From Micromonospora_G sp040676775 (GTDB lineage Bacteria > Actinomycetota > Actinomycetes > Mycobacteriales > Micromonosporaceae), in assembly GCF_040676775.1 (NCBI RefSeq), contig NZ_JBFAPP010000026.1, positions 1 to 64,000 of the forward strand: a stretch of 64,000 bases of DNA. Direction: 5' to 3'. Each line of letters starts with the position of its first letter. The stretch's first letter is position 1. Shown in pieces: positions 16,244-23,831 of this stretch. Under the pieces are notes generated by a model that was not told where the DNA came from, made no database searches, and saw nothing but the letters and a program-made list of their open reading frames with translations. The translations under genes were made by a program, and so were the position numbers.

Positions 16244-17113
16244 GTGACCGAGTTCGACGGCCTGCCCACGCTGCGCTCGCCGGTGGCCATCGCCGCCTTC
16301 GAGGGCTGGAACGACGCCGCCGACGCCTCGACCGCGGCGGTGGAGCATCTGGAGCAGGTCTGGCAGGCCCGGCAGATCGCCGAACTGGACCCGGAGGATT
16401 TCTACGACTTCCAGGTGAGCCGGCCGACGATCACGATGGCGGAGGGCGAGACCCGACGGGTCGAGTGGCCGACCACCCGATTCATGCTGGCCAGTCCGGA
16501 GGGGACCGACCGCGATGTGGTGCTGATCCGCGGGATCGAGCCGAGCATGCGCTGGCGGACCTTCTGCGAGCAGATCCTGGAGCTGTGCCACAGCCTGGAA
16601 ATCAACCGGATCGTGCTGCTCGGGGCGTTGCTCGCCGACGTGCCGTACACCCGGCCGTTGCCGATCAGCGGGAGCGCGTCGGACAAGGACGCGGCCGAGC
16701 GCTACCAGCTCACCCCGACCCGGTACGACGGACCGACCGGCATCGTCGGCGTGTTGCAGGACGCCTGCACCCGCGCCGAGGTCGACGCGGTGTCGTTCTG
16801 GGTGCACGTGCCGCATTACGCCAACAACCCGCCCTGCCCGAAGGCGACCCTGGCCCTGCTGCACCGGGTCGAGGAGGTGCTCGACCTGCCGGTGCCCATG
16901 GCCGACCTGGCCGAGGAGGCCGCCGAGTGGGAGCAGCGCGTACGCTCCGCCGCAGAGCAGGACGCCGAACTCGGCGAGTACGTCCGGGAGTTGGAAGAGC
17001 GGGTCGGTGACGCCGGCATCCAGCCGTTGACCGGCGACGAGATCGCCCAGGAGTTCGAGAAGTACCTGCGTCGTCGGGGCGGTTCCGCCGGCCCGACCGC
17101 CGGCTCCTGGTAG
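16244..17113 (+). CDS. PAC2 family protein
   Basis: 289-aa cytosolic protein of the PAC2 (proteasome assembly chaperone 2) family, which in actinobacteria is widespread and of uncertain role. Signature: AIAAFEGWNDAADASTAAVEHL near the N-terminus, VVLIRGIEPSMRWR, and a conserved pocket segment (LLGALLADVPYTRPLPISGS) followed by PTRYDGPTGIVGVLQDACTRAEV. The GTG start has GAGG 7 bp upstream. The C-terminal ~70 residues are helical and charged. Stands alone between metH and a methyltransferase gene. Confidence 0.92.
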   Translation: MTEFDGLPTLRSPVAIAAFEGWNDAADASTAAVEHLEQVWQARQIAELDPEDFYDFQVSRPTITMAEGETRRVEWPTTRFMLASPEGTDRDVVLIRGIEPSMRWRTFCEQILELCHSLEINRIVLLGALLADVPYTRPLPISGSASDKDAAERYQLTPTRYDGPTGIVGVLQDACTRAEVDAVSFWVHVPHYANNPPCPKATLALLHRVEEVLDLPVPMADLAEEAAEWEQRVRSAAEQDAELGEYVRELEERVGDAGIQPLTGDEIAQEFEKYLRRRGGSAGPTAGSW

Positions 17114-17139
17114 GGCTTCACACACCGGTAACAAAGGGA

Positions 17140-17163
17140 CATCTGTCGGATAGCTGACAGATG
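17140..17163. promoter_or_regulatory. Palindrome upstream of O-methyltransferase gene
   Basis: CATCTGTC-GGATAGCT-GACAGATG, perfect 8-bp arms, 37 bp before the start codon at 17201. A direct repeat GATGATCA also occurs at 17184-17191 and 17200-17207, the second copy covering the start codon. Together these suggest operator control of the gene; the regulator is unknown. Confidence 0.55.
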
Positions 17164-17200
17164 CGGAGTGACACATCGACCTGGATGATCATATGTCGGG

Positions 17201-18217
17201 ATGATCACTCCTACCCCGCTTATGGGGCTCGTGACCGGTTTCTGGAGCTTCAAGACCTTCGCGGCAGCGGTCGAACTCGGCCTGTTCACCCGGATCGCCG
17301 GTGGACAGGTGCTGACGGTGCAGACCGCCAGCACCGAGTTCGGCCTCGCCGCACGCCCGGCGGACCTGCTGCTGTCAGCCTGCGCCTCGCTGGGACTGTT
17401 GGAAAAGACCGACGGCGGCTACCGCAACTCCGCGCTGGCCGAGGAGTTCCTCGTCGCCGGGAAGCCGTACTACTTCGGCGGCCAGGTGCGCTACTGCGAC
17501 GAGCGCACCTACCTGCCCTGGCACCGCATCGGCGAGGCACTGCGTACCGACAAGCCGCTCACCTGGGACCCCCAGGCCAAGGGGTCCGTGTTCGACGCCG
17601 ACGACCCGGAGATGCTCGCCCTGTTCTGGGAGGCGATGTACTCCACCTCGATCTTCACCGCCCGCGCACTGGCCGGCGCGTACGACTTCACCGGTCACCG
17701 GCGGCTGCTCGACGTCGGCGGCGGGGCGGGAGCCTTCTCGATCGAGCTGTGCCGGCAGTACCCCGGCCTGCAAGCCACCGTCCTCGACCTGCCGCACGTC
17801 TGTGCCCAGGCCGACGGGAAGATCGCCGCCGCCGGGCTGACCGGCACGGTGGACGCCACCAGCGGGGACTTCCTGGCCGACCCGGCGCTGCCCGAGGGCT
17901 ACGACGCGGTCCTGCTGAGCATGATCCTGCACGACTGGGACGAGCCGACCAACGAGCTGATCCTGGCCAAGTGCTTCGCCGCGCTCTCCCCCGGCGGCAC
18001 CATCATCATCTCCGAGCTGCTGCTCAACGACGACCGGACCGGGCCACCGGAAGCCGCGCTGATGGGGATGAACATGCTGGTGGAGACCGAGGGCGGGAAG
18101 AACTACTCCGGCGCCGAGTACCGCGAGTGGCTGGGCCGGGCCGGCTTCACCGACATCCGTACGGTCGCCTTCGAGGCACCGGGCGCGAACGGCGTGGTGC
18201 TCGGCCGCAAGCCGTGA
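17201..18217 (+). CDS. O-methyltransferase (family 2, SAM-dependent)
   Basis: 338-aa methyltransferase of the acetylserotonin/hydroxyindole O-methyltransferase type, acting on small hydroxylated molecules, often in secondary metabolism. The N-terminal ~100 residues form the winged-helix dimerisation domain (TGFWSFKTFAAAVELGLFTR). The SAM-binding motif is LLDVGGGAGAFSIELCRQYP near 167-186, and the catalytic region is LLSMILHDWDEPTNELIL, with the His of MILHDW as general base. It ends in FTDIRTVAFEAPGANGVVLG. No other biosynthetic gene is adjacent, so the substrate cannot be named. A perfect palindrome and a direct repeat precede it, implying specific regulation. Confidence 0.92.
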   Translation: MITPTPLMGLVTGFWSFKTFAAAVELGLFTRIAGGQVLTVQTASTEFGLAARPADLLLSACASLGLLEKTDGGYRNSALAEEFLVAGKPYYFGGQVRYCDERTYLPWHRIGEALRTDKPLTWDPQAKGSVFDADDPEMLALFWEAMYSTSIFTARALAGAYDFTGHRRLLDVGGGAGAFSIELCRQYPGLQATVLDLPHVCAQADGKIAAAGLTGTVDATSGDFLADPALPEGYDAVLLSMILHDWDEPTNELILAKCFAALSPGGTIIISELLLNDDRTGPPEAALMGMNMLVETEGGKNYSGAEYREWLGRAGFTDIRTVAFEAPGANGVVLGRKP

Positions 18218-18252
18218 TCCGCTGCCGCTGAACGCGTAGGAGTTTCGCGGAA

Positions 18253-18287
18253 GGTCCGGCCCTCAGCGTGTCGCTGCGGGCCGGACC
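18253..18287 (+). terminator. Hairpin terminator after methyltransferase gene
   Basis: GGTCCGGCCC pairs perfectly with GGGCCGGACC, and the inner CAGCG/CGCTG extends the stem to about 15 bp around a TGT loop. No U-tract follows, as is common in high-GC actinomycetes. Confidence 0.7.
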
Positions 18288-18304
18288 ACCGCGCGTACGG
18301 CATC

Positions 18305-18357
18305 CTAGGAACCTAGTTGTGCTGGTAGGGGCAGGGACCTAGCTGGGCTGGCAGAGG
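18305..18357. promoter_or_regulatory. Repeats upstream of GntR gene, candidate autoregulatory site
   Basis: An inverted repeat CTAGG-AA-CCTAG (18305-18316) is followed by a 21-bp direct repeat: ACCTAGTTGTGCTGGTAGGG (18311 on) and ACCTAGCTGGGCTGGCAGAG (18337 on), start to start 26 bp. It ends 9 bp before the GTG start, so it likely combines promoter and operator. Confidence 0.5.
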
Positions 18358-18365
18358 AGGACCAG

Positions 18366-19157
18366 GTGCAGATCAATCCGGGGGCCGCCGAGTTCCCGCA
18401 CCGGCAGATCGCGAGCCAACTGCGTACCCGGGTCCGTCAGGGCGACTGGGCGGCCGGTGAGCGGCTGCCGAGCATCCCGGCCATCGCGGAGATGTTCGGG
18501 GTCGCCAAGCAGACCGTGCAACGCGCCATCGACCAGCTCCGGGTCGAGGGCGTACTGATCACGAAGCCCGGCTCCGGCACCTACGTACGCGGCACCCGAC
18601 GCCGGCTCAACCGGCTCTCCCGGGGCCGCTACGGCGGTCACCGGGGCTACCACGCCGACCTCGCCGCCCGTTACCGCCAGCACCTGATCCAGGTCGGCCG
18701 GGCACCGGCACCGCCGGAGGTGGCCGACGCGTTCGGGGTGCCGGACGGCACCGAACTGGTCATCCGGCGGCACCTGGTCCGGACCGAGGAGGTGCCGGTC
18801 GAGGTGGGCGCCTCCTGGTTCCGGGTCGCCGACGCCGCCGGCACCAGCCTGGAACGGATGGAGTCCTTCGGCCGGCCGCTCTACCAGGAGGCCGAGGAGG
18901 CCATCGGGCGCGGGTACGCCTCCGCCACCGACACCATCAGCGCCCGGCAGCCGAGCCGGGAGGAGGCGGAGATCCTCCAGATCCGGCCGGACACCCCGGT
19001 CCTGCACCTGCTGCACGTCGCGTACGACGAGCGGCACAAGCCGATCGAGGTGGCGCAGGCGACCTGGCCCGGACCGATGACCACGTTGACCGAGGAATAC
19101 CGGATCCCCGGACCCACGGCCGACCCCGAGCCCGACCCCGGCCTGGTGCTCGGCTGA
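18366..19157 (+). CDS. GntR-family regulator (HutC/UTRA type)
   Basis: 263-aa transcription factor. The winged helix (about 10-75) reads FPHRQIASQLRTRVRQGDWA, PAIAEMFGVAKQTVQRAIDQ, LITKPGSGTYV. The rest is a UTRA ligand-binding domain (about 100-245), with TELVIRRHLVRTEEVPVEVG and TPVLHLLHVAYDERHKPIEV. Effectors of this class are usually small carbon metabolites or sugar phosphates. The GTG start has AGGAGG 6 bp upstream. Repeats just upstream suggest autoregulation. There is no adjacent transport or catabolic gene on the same strand, so the regulon is elsewhere or limited to itself. Confidence 0.92.
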   Translation: MQINPGAAEFPHRQIASQLRTRVRQGDWAAGERLPSIPAIAEMFGVAKQTVQRAIDQLRVEGVLITKPGSGTYVRGTRRRLNRLSRGRYGGHRGYHADLAARYRQHLIQVGRAPAPPEVADAFGVPDGTELVIRRHLVRTEEVPVEVGASWFRVADAAGTSLERMESFGRPLYQEAEEAIGRGYASATDTISARQPSREEAEILQIRPDTPVLHLLHVAYDERHKPIEVAQATWPGPMTTLTEEYRIPGPTADPEPDPGLVLG

Positions 19158-19184
19158 CCGGGATCGGTTCGGAAGGGGACGGAG

Positions 19185-20423
19185 TTACAGCTTCACGCCG
19201 AGCAGTGCGTCGACCGTGTCGGCAAAGAGCGCCGGGGCGGCCGGGTCGTCGCCGTCACCGGCGAGGGTGGCGTCCACCCACGCGTCCACCAGCGTCAGCG
19301 CACCCGGAGTGTCCAGGTCGTCGGCGAGCCGGGCCCGTACGCCGGCAAGCAGCTCCGCCCCGGACGGCCCGGCGGTCGCCGCGGCCGCCTCGCGCCACCG
19401 GGCCAGCCGCTGCTGCGCGGTCTTGAGCACCTCGTCGGTCCAGGTCCGGTCCGACCGGTAGTGATCGACGACCAGGCCCAGCCGCAGCGCCATCGGGTCC
19501 ACCCGGTCGGCGCGCAGCCGGGACACGAAGACCAGGTTCCCCTTGGACTTCGACATCTTCTCGCCGTCGAGGCCGATCATGCCCGCGTGTACGTAGTGCC
19601 GGGCGAACGGCGCCTCGCCGGTCAGCCGCTCCGCGTGCGCGGCCGAACACTCGTGGTGGGGGAAGAGCAGGTCGTTGCCGCCGCCCTGCACGTCGATGCT
19701 GTTGCCGAGCAGGTCCAGGGCGATCGAGGCGCACTCGATGTGCCAACCCGGTCGGCCCGGCCCGAGGGGTCCGCCCTCCCAGGCCGGCTCGCCGTCGCGG
19801 GCCCCGCGCCAGAGCAGCGGGTCGAGCGGGTCGCGCTTGCCCGGCCGGTCGGGGTCGCCGCCGCGCTCGGCGGAGAGCACGAGCATCTGCTCGCGGGAGA
19901 GGTTCGACTCGTAGCCGAAGCGGGGCGCGGCGGCGAGGTCGAAGTACACGTCCCCGGTCCCGTCCTCCAGCCGGTACGCGGCACCGTCGTCGTAGAGGGC
20001 GCAGACCTTGCCGACGATCGCCGGGATCGACTCGACCGCGCCGACGTAGTGCGCCGGGGGGATGATCCGCAGGGCCTCCATGTCCTCGCGGAACAGGGCC
20101 GTCTCCCGCATCGCCAGCACGATCCAGTCCTCGCCGTCGCGCTGGGCCCGCTCCAGCAGCGGATCGTCGATGTCGGTGACGTTCTGGACGTAACGCACCT
20201 CGTGCCCGTTGTCGCGCCACATCCGCTGCACCAGATCGAAGGTGATCATGGTGGCGGCGTGGCCGAGGTGGGTCGCGTCGTACGGCGTGATGCCACAGAC
20301 GTACATCGTCGCCGGCCCGGTGGGGCGGCTGCGGTGAACGGCGCCGCGCGCCGAGTCGTACAACGCCAGTGGCTCACCGGTTCCCGGCAGCCGTGGCACC
20401 TGATGCCCCGTCCATGCGTCCAT
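19185..20423 (-). CDS. mshC: Cysteine:GlcN-Ins ligase of mycothiol biosynthesis
   Basis: Enzyme that joins L-cysteine to glucosaminyl-inositol in an ATP-dependent step of mycothiol synthesis; 412 aa. It is related to cysteinyl-tRNA synthetase but lacks the tRNA-binding end. Visible: zinc ligand Cys43 and the HIGH-like motif in YVCGITPYDATHLGHA, WHIECASIALDLLG and LLFPHHECSAAHAE (zinc-site residues), and KMSKS near 288-292. The ATG at 20423 matches the usual MshC opening (DAWTGHQVPRLPG). It is the last gene of a minus-strand run with the SCO1664, DUF3090 and MSMEG_4193 families, an arrangement conserved in actinobacteria. Confidence 0.97.
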   Translation of the reverse strand: MDAWTGHQVPRLPGTGEPLALYDSARGAVHRSRPTGPATMYVCGITPYDATHLGHAATMITFDLVQRMWRDNGHEVRYVQNVTDIDDPLLERAQRDGEDWIVLAMRETALFREDMEALRIIPPAHYVGAVESIPAIVGKVCALYDDGAAYRLEDGTGDVYFDLAAAPRFGYESNLSREQMLVLSAERGGDPDRPGKRDPLDPLLWRGARDGEPAWEGGPLGPGRPGWHIECASIALDLLGNSIDVQGGGNDLLFPHHECSAAHAERLTGEAPFARHYVHAGMIGLDGEKMSKSKGNLVFVSRLRADRVDPMALRLGLVVDHYRSDRTWTDEVLKTAQQRLARWREAAAATAGPSGAELLAGVRARLADDLDTPGALTLVDAWVDATLAGDGDDPAAPALFADTVDALLGVKL

Positions 20424-20546
20424 GACGGCCAGCCTAGCCAGCCCGGACCGGTCGATCGGGACAGCCCGAGGTGATCAATGCGACAGGGCGCATACGTGGA
20501 AGCACGCACACGGGTCCGATGCCTGGTCAGGACCGGTGGGTCGGGG

Positions 20547-21365
20547 TCAGATCGGTGGCCACGGGATCGCCGGCCAGTCCTCGGGCGGGACCGGGAACCG
20601 GGACGTCTCCAGCAACCGGTTCACCCGGGCGGAGACCTCCGCGACCTCGCTGATGGTCAGGTGTTCGGCCAGTTCCTCGCCGAGGGGCCCGACGAGGTTG
20701 GCGGCCAGCTCGCTCAAAACCTCGATCGCGTCCGGCGGCAGGGCCCGCCGGGACCAGCCCCAGAGCACCGTACGGAGCTTGTCCTCGACGTGGAAACTGA
20801 CGCCGTGGTCCACGCCGTAGATCCGGTCGTCGGTGCCGACGAGCACGTGGCCGCCCTTGCGGTCGGCGTTGTTGATCACCGCGTCGAAGACCGCCATCCG
20901 GGCCAGCCGGGGATCGTCGGCGTGCGCGAGCGCGTACGGCACACCGTCGTCGTCCTGGGCGGCGGCGACCCGGAACCACCGGGGCGGCAGGCTGCCCGCC
21001 GGCACGAACCCGACCAGCGGTTCGGCGTCGGCCGGCTCGTCGATCCAGAGCTGGCAGGCGCCGGGGCCGAACGGACCGTCGCGCAGCACCGTCGGCGGGA
21101 CCACGTCCCAGCCGCTGGCCCGGGAGACCAGGTACGCGCTCACCTCACGGCCGGCCAGGGTGCCGTCGGGGAAGTCCCACAGCGGCCGCTCGCCGCGTAC
21201 CGGCTTGTAGACGCACCGGGCGGTCACCCCGTCGAGGGTGAGGAAGCCCCGCAGAGTGGTGTTGGAGGCGTCGGTCAGCCGCCCCTCCAGCTCGAACTCA
21301 CCGCCCCGAAGCAGGCGTAGCGCGTCGCTCTCGTCGAGCACCGGCTGCACGTCGGACGAGGTCAC
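20547..21365 (-). CDS. SCO1664 family protein (PI3/4-kinase-like fold)
   Basis: 272-aa cytosolic protein of the SCO1664 family, distantly related to phosphatidylinositol 3/4-kinases. Landmarks are CVYKPVRGERPLWDFPDG (the lysine of the nucleotide-binding lobe), GREVSAYLVSRASGWDVVPP, and the catalytic-like segment MAVFDAVINNADRKGGHVLV followed by IYGVDHGVSFHVEDKL (metal-binding Asp). The start is GTG. Always found with a DUF3090 protein and a phosphomutase-like protein, near mshC; the biochemical function is not established. The gap to the upstream DUF3090 gene is 58 bp, consistent with one transcript. Confidence 0.93.
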   Translation of the reverse strand: MTSSDVQPVLDESDALRLLRGGEFELEGRLTDASNTTLRGFLTLDGVTARCVYKPVRGERPLWDFPDGTLAGREVSAYLVSRASGWDVVPPTVLRDGPFGPGACQLWIDEPADAEPLVGFVPAGSLPPRWFRVAAAQDDDGVPYALAHADDPRLARMAVFDAVINNADRKGGHVLVGTDDRIYGVDHGVSFHVEDKLRTVLWGWSRRALPPDAIEVLSELAANLVGPLGEELAEHLTISEVAEVSARVNRLLETSRFPVPPEDWPAIPWPPI

Positions 21366-21423
21366 CGCAGCGGCACCCGGCCGCTCGGGGCCCGGCCGAT
21401 CCGGGTCGTCGGGGCCATGACCA

Positions 21424-22008
21424 TCAGCGGTGGTAGCCGTTGTGACGTGGGCAGAGGTGGCCGGCGGGGTCGAGTGGCTGGCCGCAAAGCGGGCACGGCG
21501 GCCGTCCGGCGTTGACCACCCGGCGGGCCCGCTCGATGAACTCCCGCGCCGCCTGTGGGGTCAACCGCACCCGCAGCCGGTCGAGGTCGTCATCGGGCTC
21601 CTCGTCCTCCTCGTCGGTTTCGTCTACCTCGTCCGGCTCACCCAGCTCGACCTCCGCCTCGGCCTCACCGGCCGCGATCGCCTCGATGACCACCGTGGCG
21701 GTGTCGACGTCGAAGGCGAGGCCCAGCGTGCCGACGCGGAACTCCTCGTCGACCGGGTTGTCCAGCGGGTCGTTGTCGGAGGTGACCACCACCGGTTCGG
21801 GCAGCTCGACGCCGAAGCGGCGCTGCGCCTCGGTCAGCAGCTCTTCCAGCTTCTCGGCCAGCAGCGACACCTGGACCTTCTCCAGGGCGACACTGACCAC
21901 CCGGCCGCCGCCCTTGGCCTGGAGAAAGAACGTCCGCTCTCCGGGCGGGCCCACGGTCCCAGCGACGAACCGCTCTGGCGGCTCGAAGGCGTGCACCTGG
22001 TGGGTCAT
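21424..22008 (-). CDS. DUF3090 family protein
   Basis: 194-aa protein of unknown function. Start at MTHQVHAFEPPERFVAGTVG; the longer open frame upstream is not conserved-looking. The middle has the acidic stretch VDETDEEDEEPDDD (around 135-150). The C-terminus carries a small Cys cluster CPLCGQPLDPAGHLCPRHNGY that could bind zinc. Neighbours are a histidine-phosphatase-like protein upstream and the SCO1664 kinase-like protein downstream, a gene trio that is conserved in mycothiol-producing bacteria. The role is unknown; the Cys cluster and genomic linkage hint at a role in thiol or cofactor biology (inference). Confidence 0.93.
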   Translation of the reverse strand: MTHQVHAFEPPERFVAGTVGPPGERTFFLQAKGGGRVVSVALEKVQVSLLAEKLEELLTEAQRRFGVELPEPVVVTSDNDPLDNPVDEEFRVGTLGLAFDVDTATVVIEAIAAGEAEAEVELGEPDEVDETDEEDEEPDDDLDRLRVRLTPQAAREFIERARRVVNAGRPPCPLCGQPLDPAGHLCPRHNGYHR

Positions 22009-22183
22009 ACCCACGACCCTATCCGGCCCGATCCGCCGCCGCGCAGCGCACCGACCCGAATCGCCGGGCACCCCCGGCGCGGCCGCCTGTACGACCCTGT
22101 CGTGCCTGGTGGAACGGCTGCACCGGCCTGGTCGGCGGGGCCGGCGGTGAGGTCGGGCACCGGGCCGGTCCGGTCGGCCGGGC

Positions 22184-22900
22184 TCATCGTTGCAACCCCG
22201 GTTCGCCGCTGCCGGCACCGCCGCCGATCGCGGCGTCGGAATCGGCCGCGCGTGGCCGCCGCCGCCGGGTCCGGCGAGGCGGTACGAGGTTGCCCAGGTC
22301 ACCGGCGGAGTCGTTGAGCCGGAGCACGAACGGCCGGGTCGGCGTGTAGCGGATCGCGGTCACCGAGGCCGGGTCGGCCACGATCCGCTGAAAAAGATCA
22401 AGATGTACGCCGAGCGCGTCCGCCACGATGGCTTTGATCACGTCGCCGTGGCTGCAGGCCAGCCAGATCGCCTCCGGCCCGTGCTCGGCGGTGACCTTGG
22501 CGTCCCAGCGGCGTACCGCCGACACGGCGCGGGTCGCCATCGCCGCCATCGCCTCGCCACCGGGGAACACCACCGAACTCGGGTGCTGCTGGACCACGGG
22601 CCACAGTGGATCCTTGGCCAGCTTCTTCAGCGGCTGCCCCTCCCAGTCGCCGTACCCGCACTCGATCAGGTCGTCCTCCAGGGTGGGCGGGACCTGCGGC
22701 AGTGCCAGCTCCAGGGTCTGCAGGCAGCGGATGAGCGGGCTGCTGACCACGGCCGCCAGCGGGAGCGGGCGCAGCCGGGCGCCGGCCGCCACGGCCTGTG
22801 CCCGGCCGGTCTCGTCCAGTTCGACCGGCTGGCGTCCGGCCAGGCCACCGCTGGCGTTCGCGGTGGTCCGGCCGTGTCGCAGAAGTAGGAGGGTTGCCAC
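22184..22900 (-). CDS. MSMEG_4193-type histidine phosphatase / phosphomutase
   Basis: 238-aa member of the histidine phosphatase superfamily. The phosphate-binding RHG motif is at LLLRHGRTTANASGGLAGRQ, the second His is in LACSHGDVIKAIVADALG, and the family-typical LIECGYGDWEGQPLKKLAKD lies between. The start is a GTG at 22900 (MATLLLLRHGRTT). The C-terminal ~30 residues are basic and disordered. In actinobacteria this gene precedes the DUF3090 and SCO1664 genes, as it does here; the substrate is not established. Confidence 0.94.
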   Translation of the reverse strand: MATLLLLRHGRTTANASGGLAGRQPVELDETGRAQAVAAGARLRPLPLAAVVSSPLIRCLQTLELALPQVPPTLEDDLIECGYGDWEGQPLKKLAKDPLWPVVQQHPSSVVFPGGEAMAAMATRAVSAVRRWDAKVTAEHGPEAIWLACSHGDVIKAIVADALGVHLDLFQRIVADPASVTAIRYTPTRPFVLRLNDSAGDLGNLVPPRRTRRRRPRAADSDAAIGGGAGSGEPGLQR

Positions 22901-22927
22901 GAGCCCTACCCTACGACGCCGTCCCTT

Positions 22928-22985
22928 ACCGGCGACTCAGGTAGTGCCTTACCGGCGGCTCAGACGCCATCCACCGGCGGCTCAG
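22928..22985. repeat. Three short intergenic repeats after uppP
   Basis: ACCGGCGACTCAG (22928), ACCGGCGGCTCAG (22951) and ACCGGCGGCTCAG (22973) recur every 22-23 bp between the phosphomutase start and the uppP stop; the last copy includes the uppP stop codon. Looks like local duplication of the 3' end of uppP. Confidence 0.6.
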
Positions 22986-23815
22986 GTGGCGGTGATGGTG
23001 CCGGTGATGAGCAGGGCCAGGACCAGGCTGCCCAGGGCGACCCGGTACAGCACGAAGGCGTACAGGGTGTGGTGGGCGACGTAGCGCAGCAGCCAGGCGA
23101 TGGAGACGTAACCGACCGCGAACGCGATCAACGTGGCCACGATCATCTGCGCGACGGTCGGGATGGAGCCGTCGCCGCTGTTGTCGAAGACGTCCGGGAT
23201 GCTGAACAGGCCGGACATCACCACCGCCGGAATGGCCAGCAGGAACGAGTAGCGGGCGGCGGCCTCGCGGGTCAGGTTCAGGAAGAGCCCGGCGGTGAGG
23301 GTGCCGCCGGAGCGGGACACGCCGGGCACCAACGCCGCCGCCTGGGCCAGGCCCATCACCACGCCGTCGCGCATGGTGAAGTCCTTGATCGTCCGGGTCT
23401 GCCGGCCCCAGTACTCGGCGAAGGCGAGCACGAAGGCAAAAACGATCAAGACGGTGGCGACCAGCCACAGGTTACGCGCGGCGGTACGAATCTGGTCGGC
23501 GAACACCAGGCCGAAGACCCCGATCGGGATCGAGCCGACGATGACGTACCAGCCCATCCGGTAGTCCAGGCTGCCGCGTACGGAGCGGTCCCAGATCCCG
23601 ACCACCCAGATCCGGGTGATCCGCCAGATGTCCTTGGCGAAGTAGACCAGCACGGCCGCCTCGGTGCCGAGCTGGGTGACCGCGGTGAACGAGGCCCCGG
23701 CGTCCCGGTCGAAGAAGATCGCCGAGGTGATCCGCAGGTGTGCCGACGAACTCACCGGCAGGAACTCGGTCAGCCCCTGTACGAGGCCGAGCACGATCGC
23801 CTCGATCCAGCTCAT
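22982..23815 (-). CDS. uppP: Undecaprenyl-diphosphatase
   Basis: Integral membrane enzyme that dephosphorylates undecaprenyl diphosphate to recycle the cell-wall lipid carrier; confers bacitracin tolerance when abundant. 277 aa with eight or so membrane helices. The two family motifs are present: IVLGLVQGLTEFLPVSSSAH at 6-25 with the conserved Glu, and ALVPGVSRSGGTLTAGLF around 190-207 with the catalytic Arg/Ser loop. It lies 16 bp after the LLM oxidoreductase gene on the same strand and precedes the phosphomutase/DUF3090/SCO1664/mshC run. Confidence 0.97.
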   Translation of the reverse strand: MSWIEAIVLGLVQGLTEFLPVSSSAHLRITSAIFFDRDAGASFTAVTQLGTEAAVLVYFAKDIWRITRIWVVGIWDRSVRGSLDYRMGWYVIVGSIPIGVFGLVFADQIRTAARNLWLVATVLIVFAFVLAFAEYWGRQTRTIKDFTMRDGVVMGLAQAAALVPGVSRSGGTLTAGLFLNLTREAAARYSFLLAIPAVVMSGLFSIPDVFDNSGDGSIPTVAQMIVATLIAFAVGYVSIAWLLRYVAHHTLYAFVLYRVALGSLVLALLITGTITAT

Positions 23816-23831
23816 CCGCTCACCACCCGGC

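Noticed and set aside
13551..16247. 898-aa open frame antisense to metH
   Set aside because: It mirrors the strongly supported metH gene; composition (His/Asp/Val/Gln-rich, no domain) is typical of an antisense shadow in high-GC DNA.
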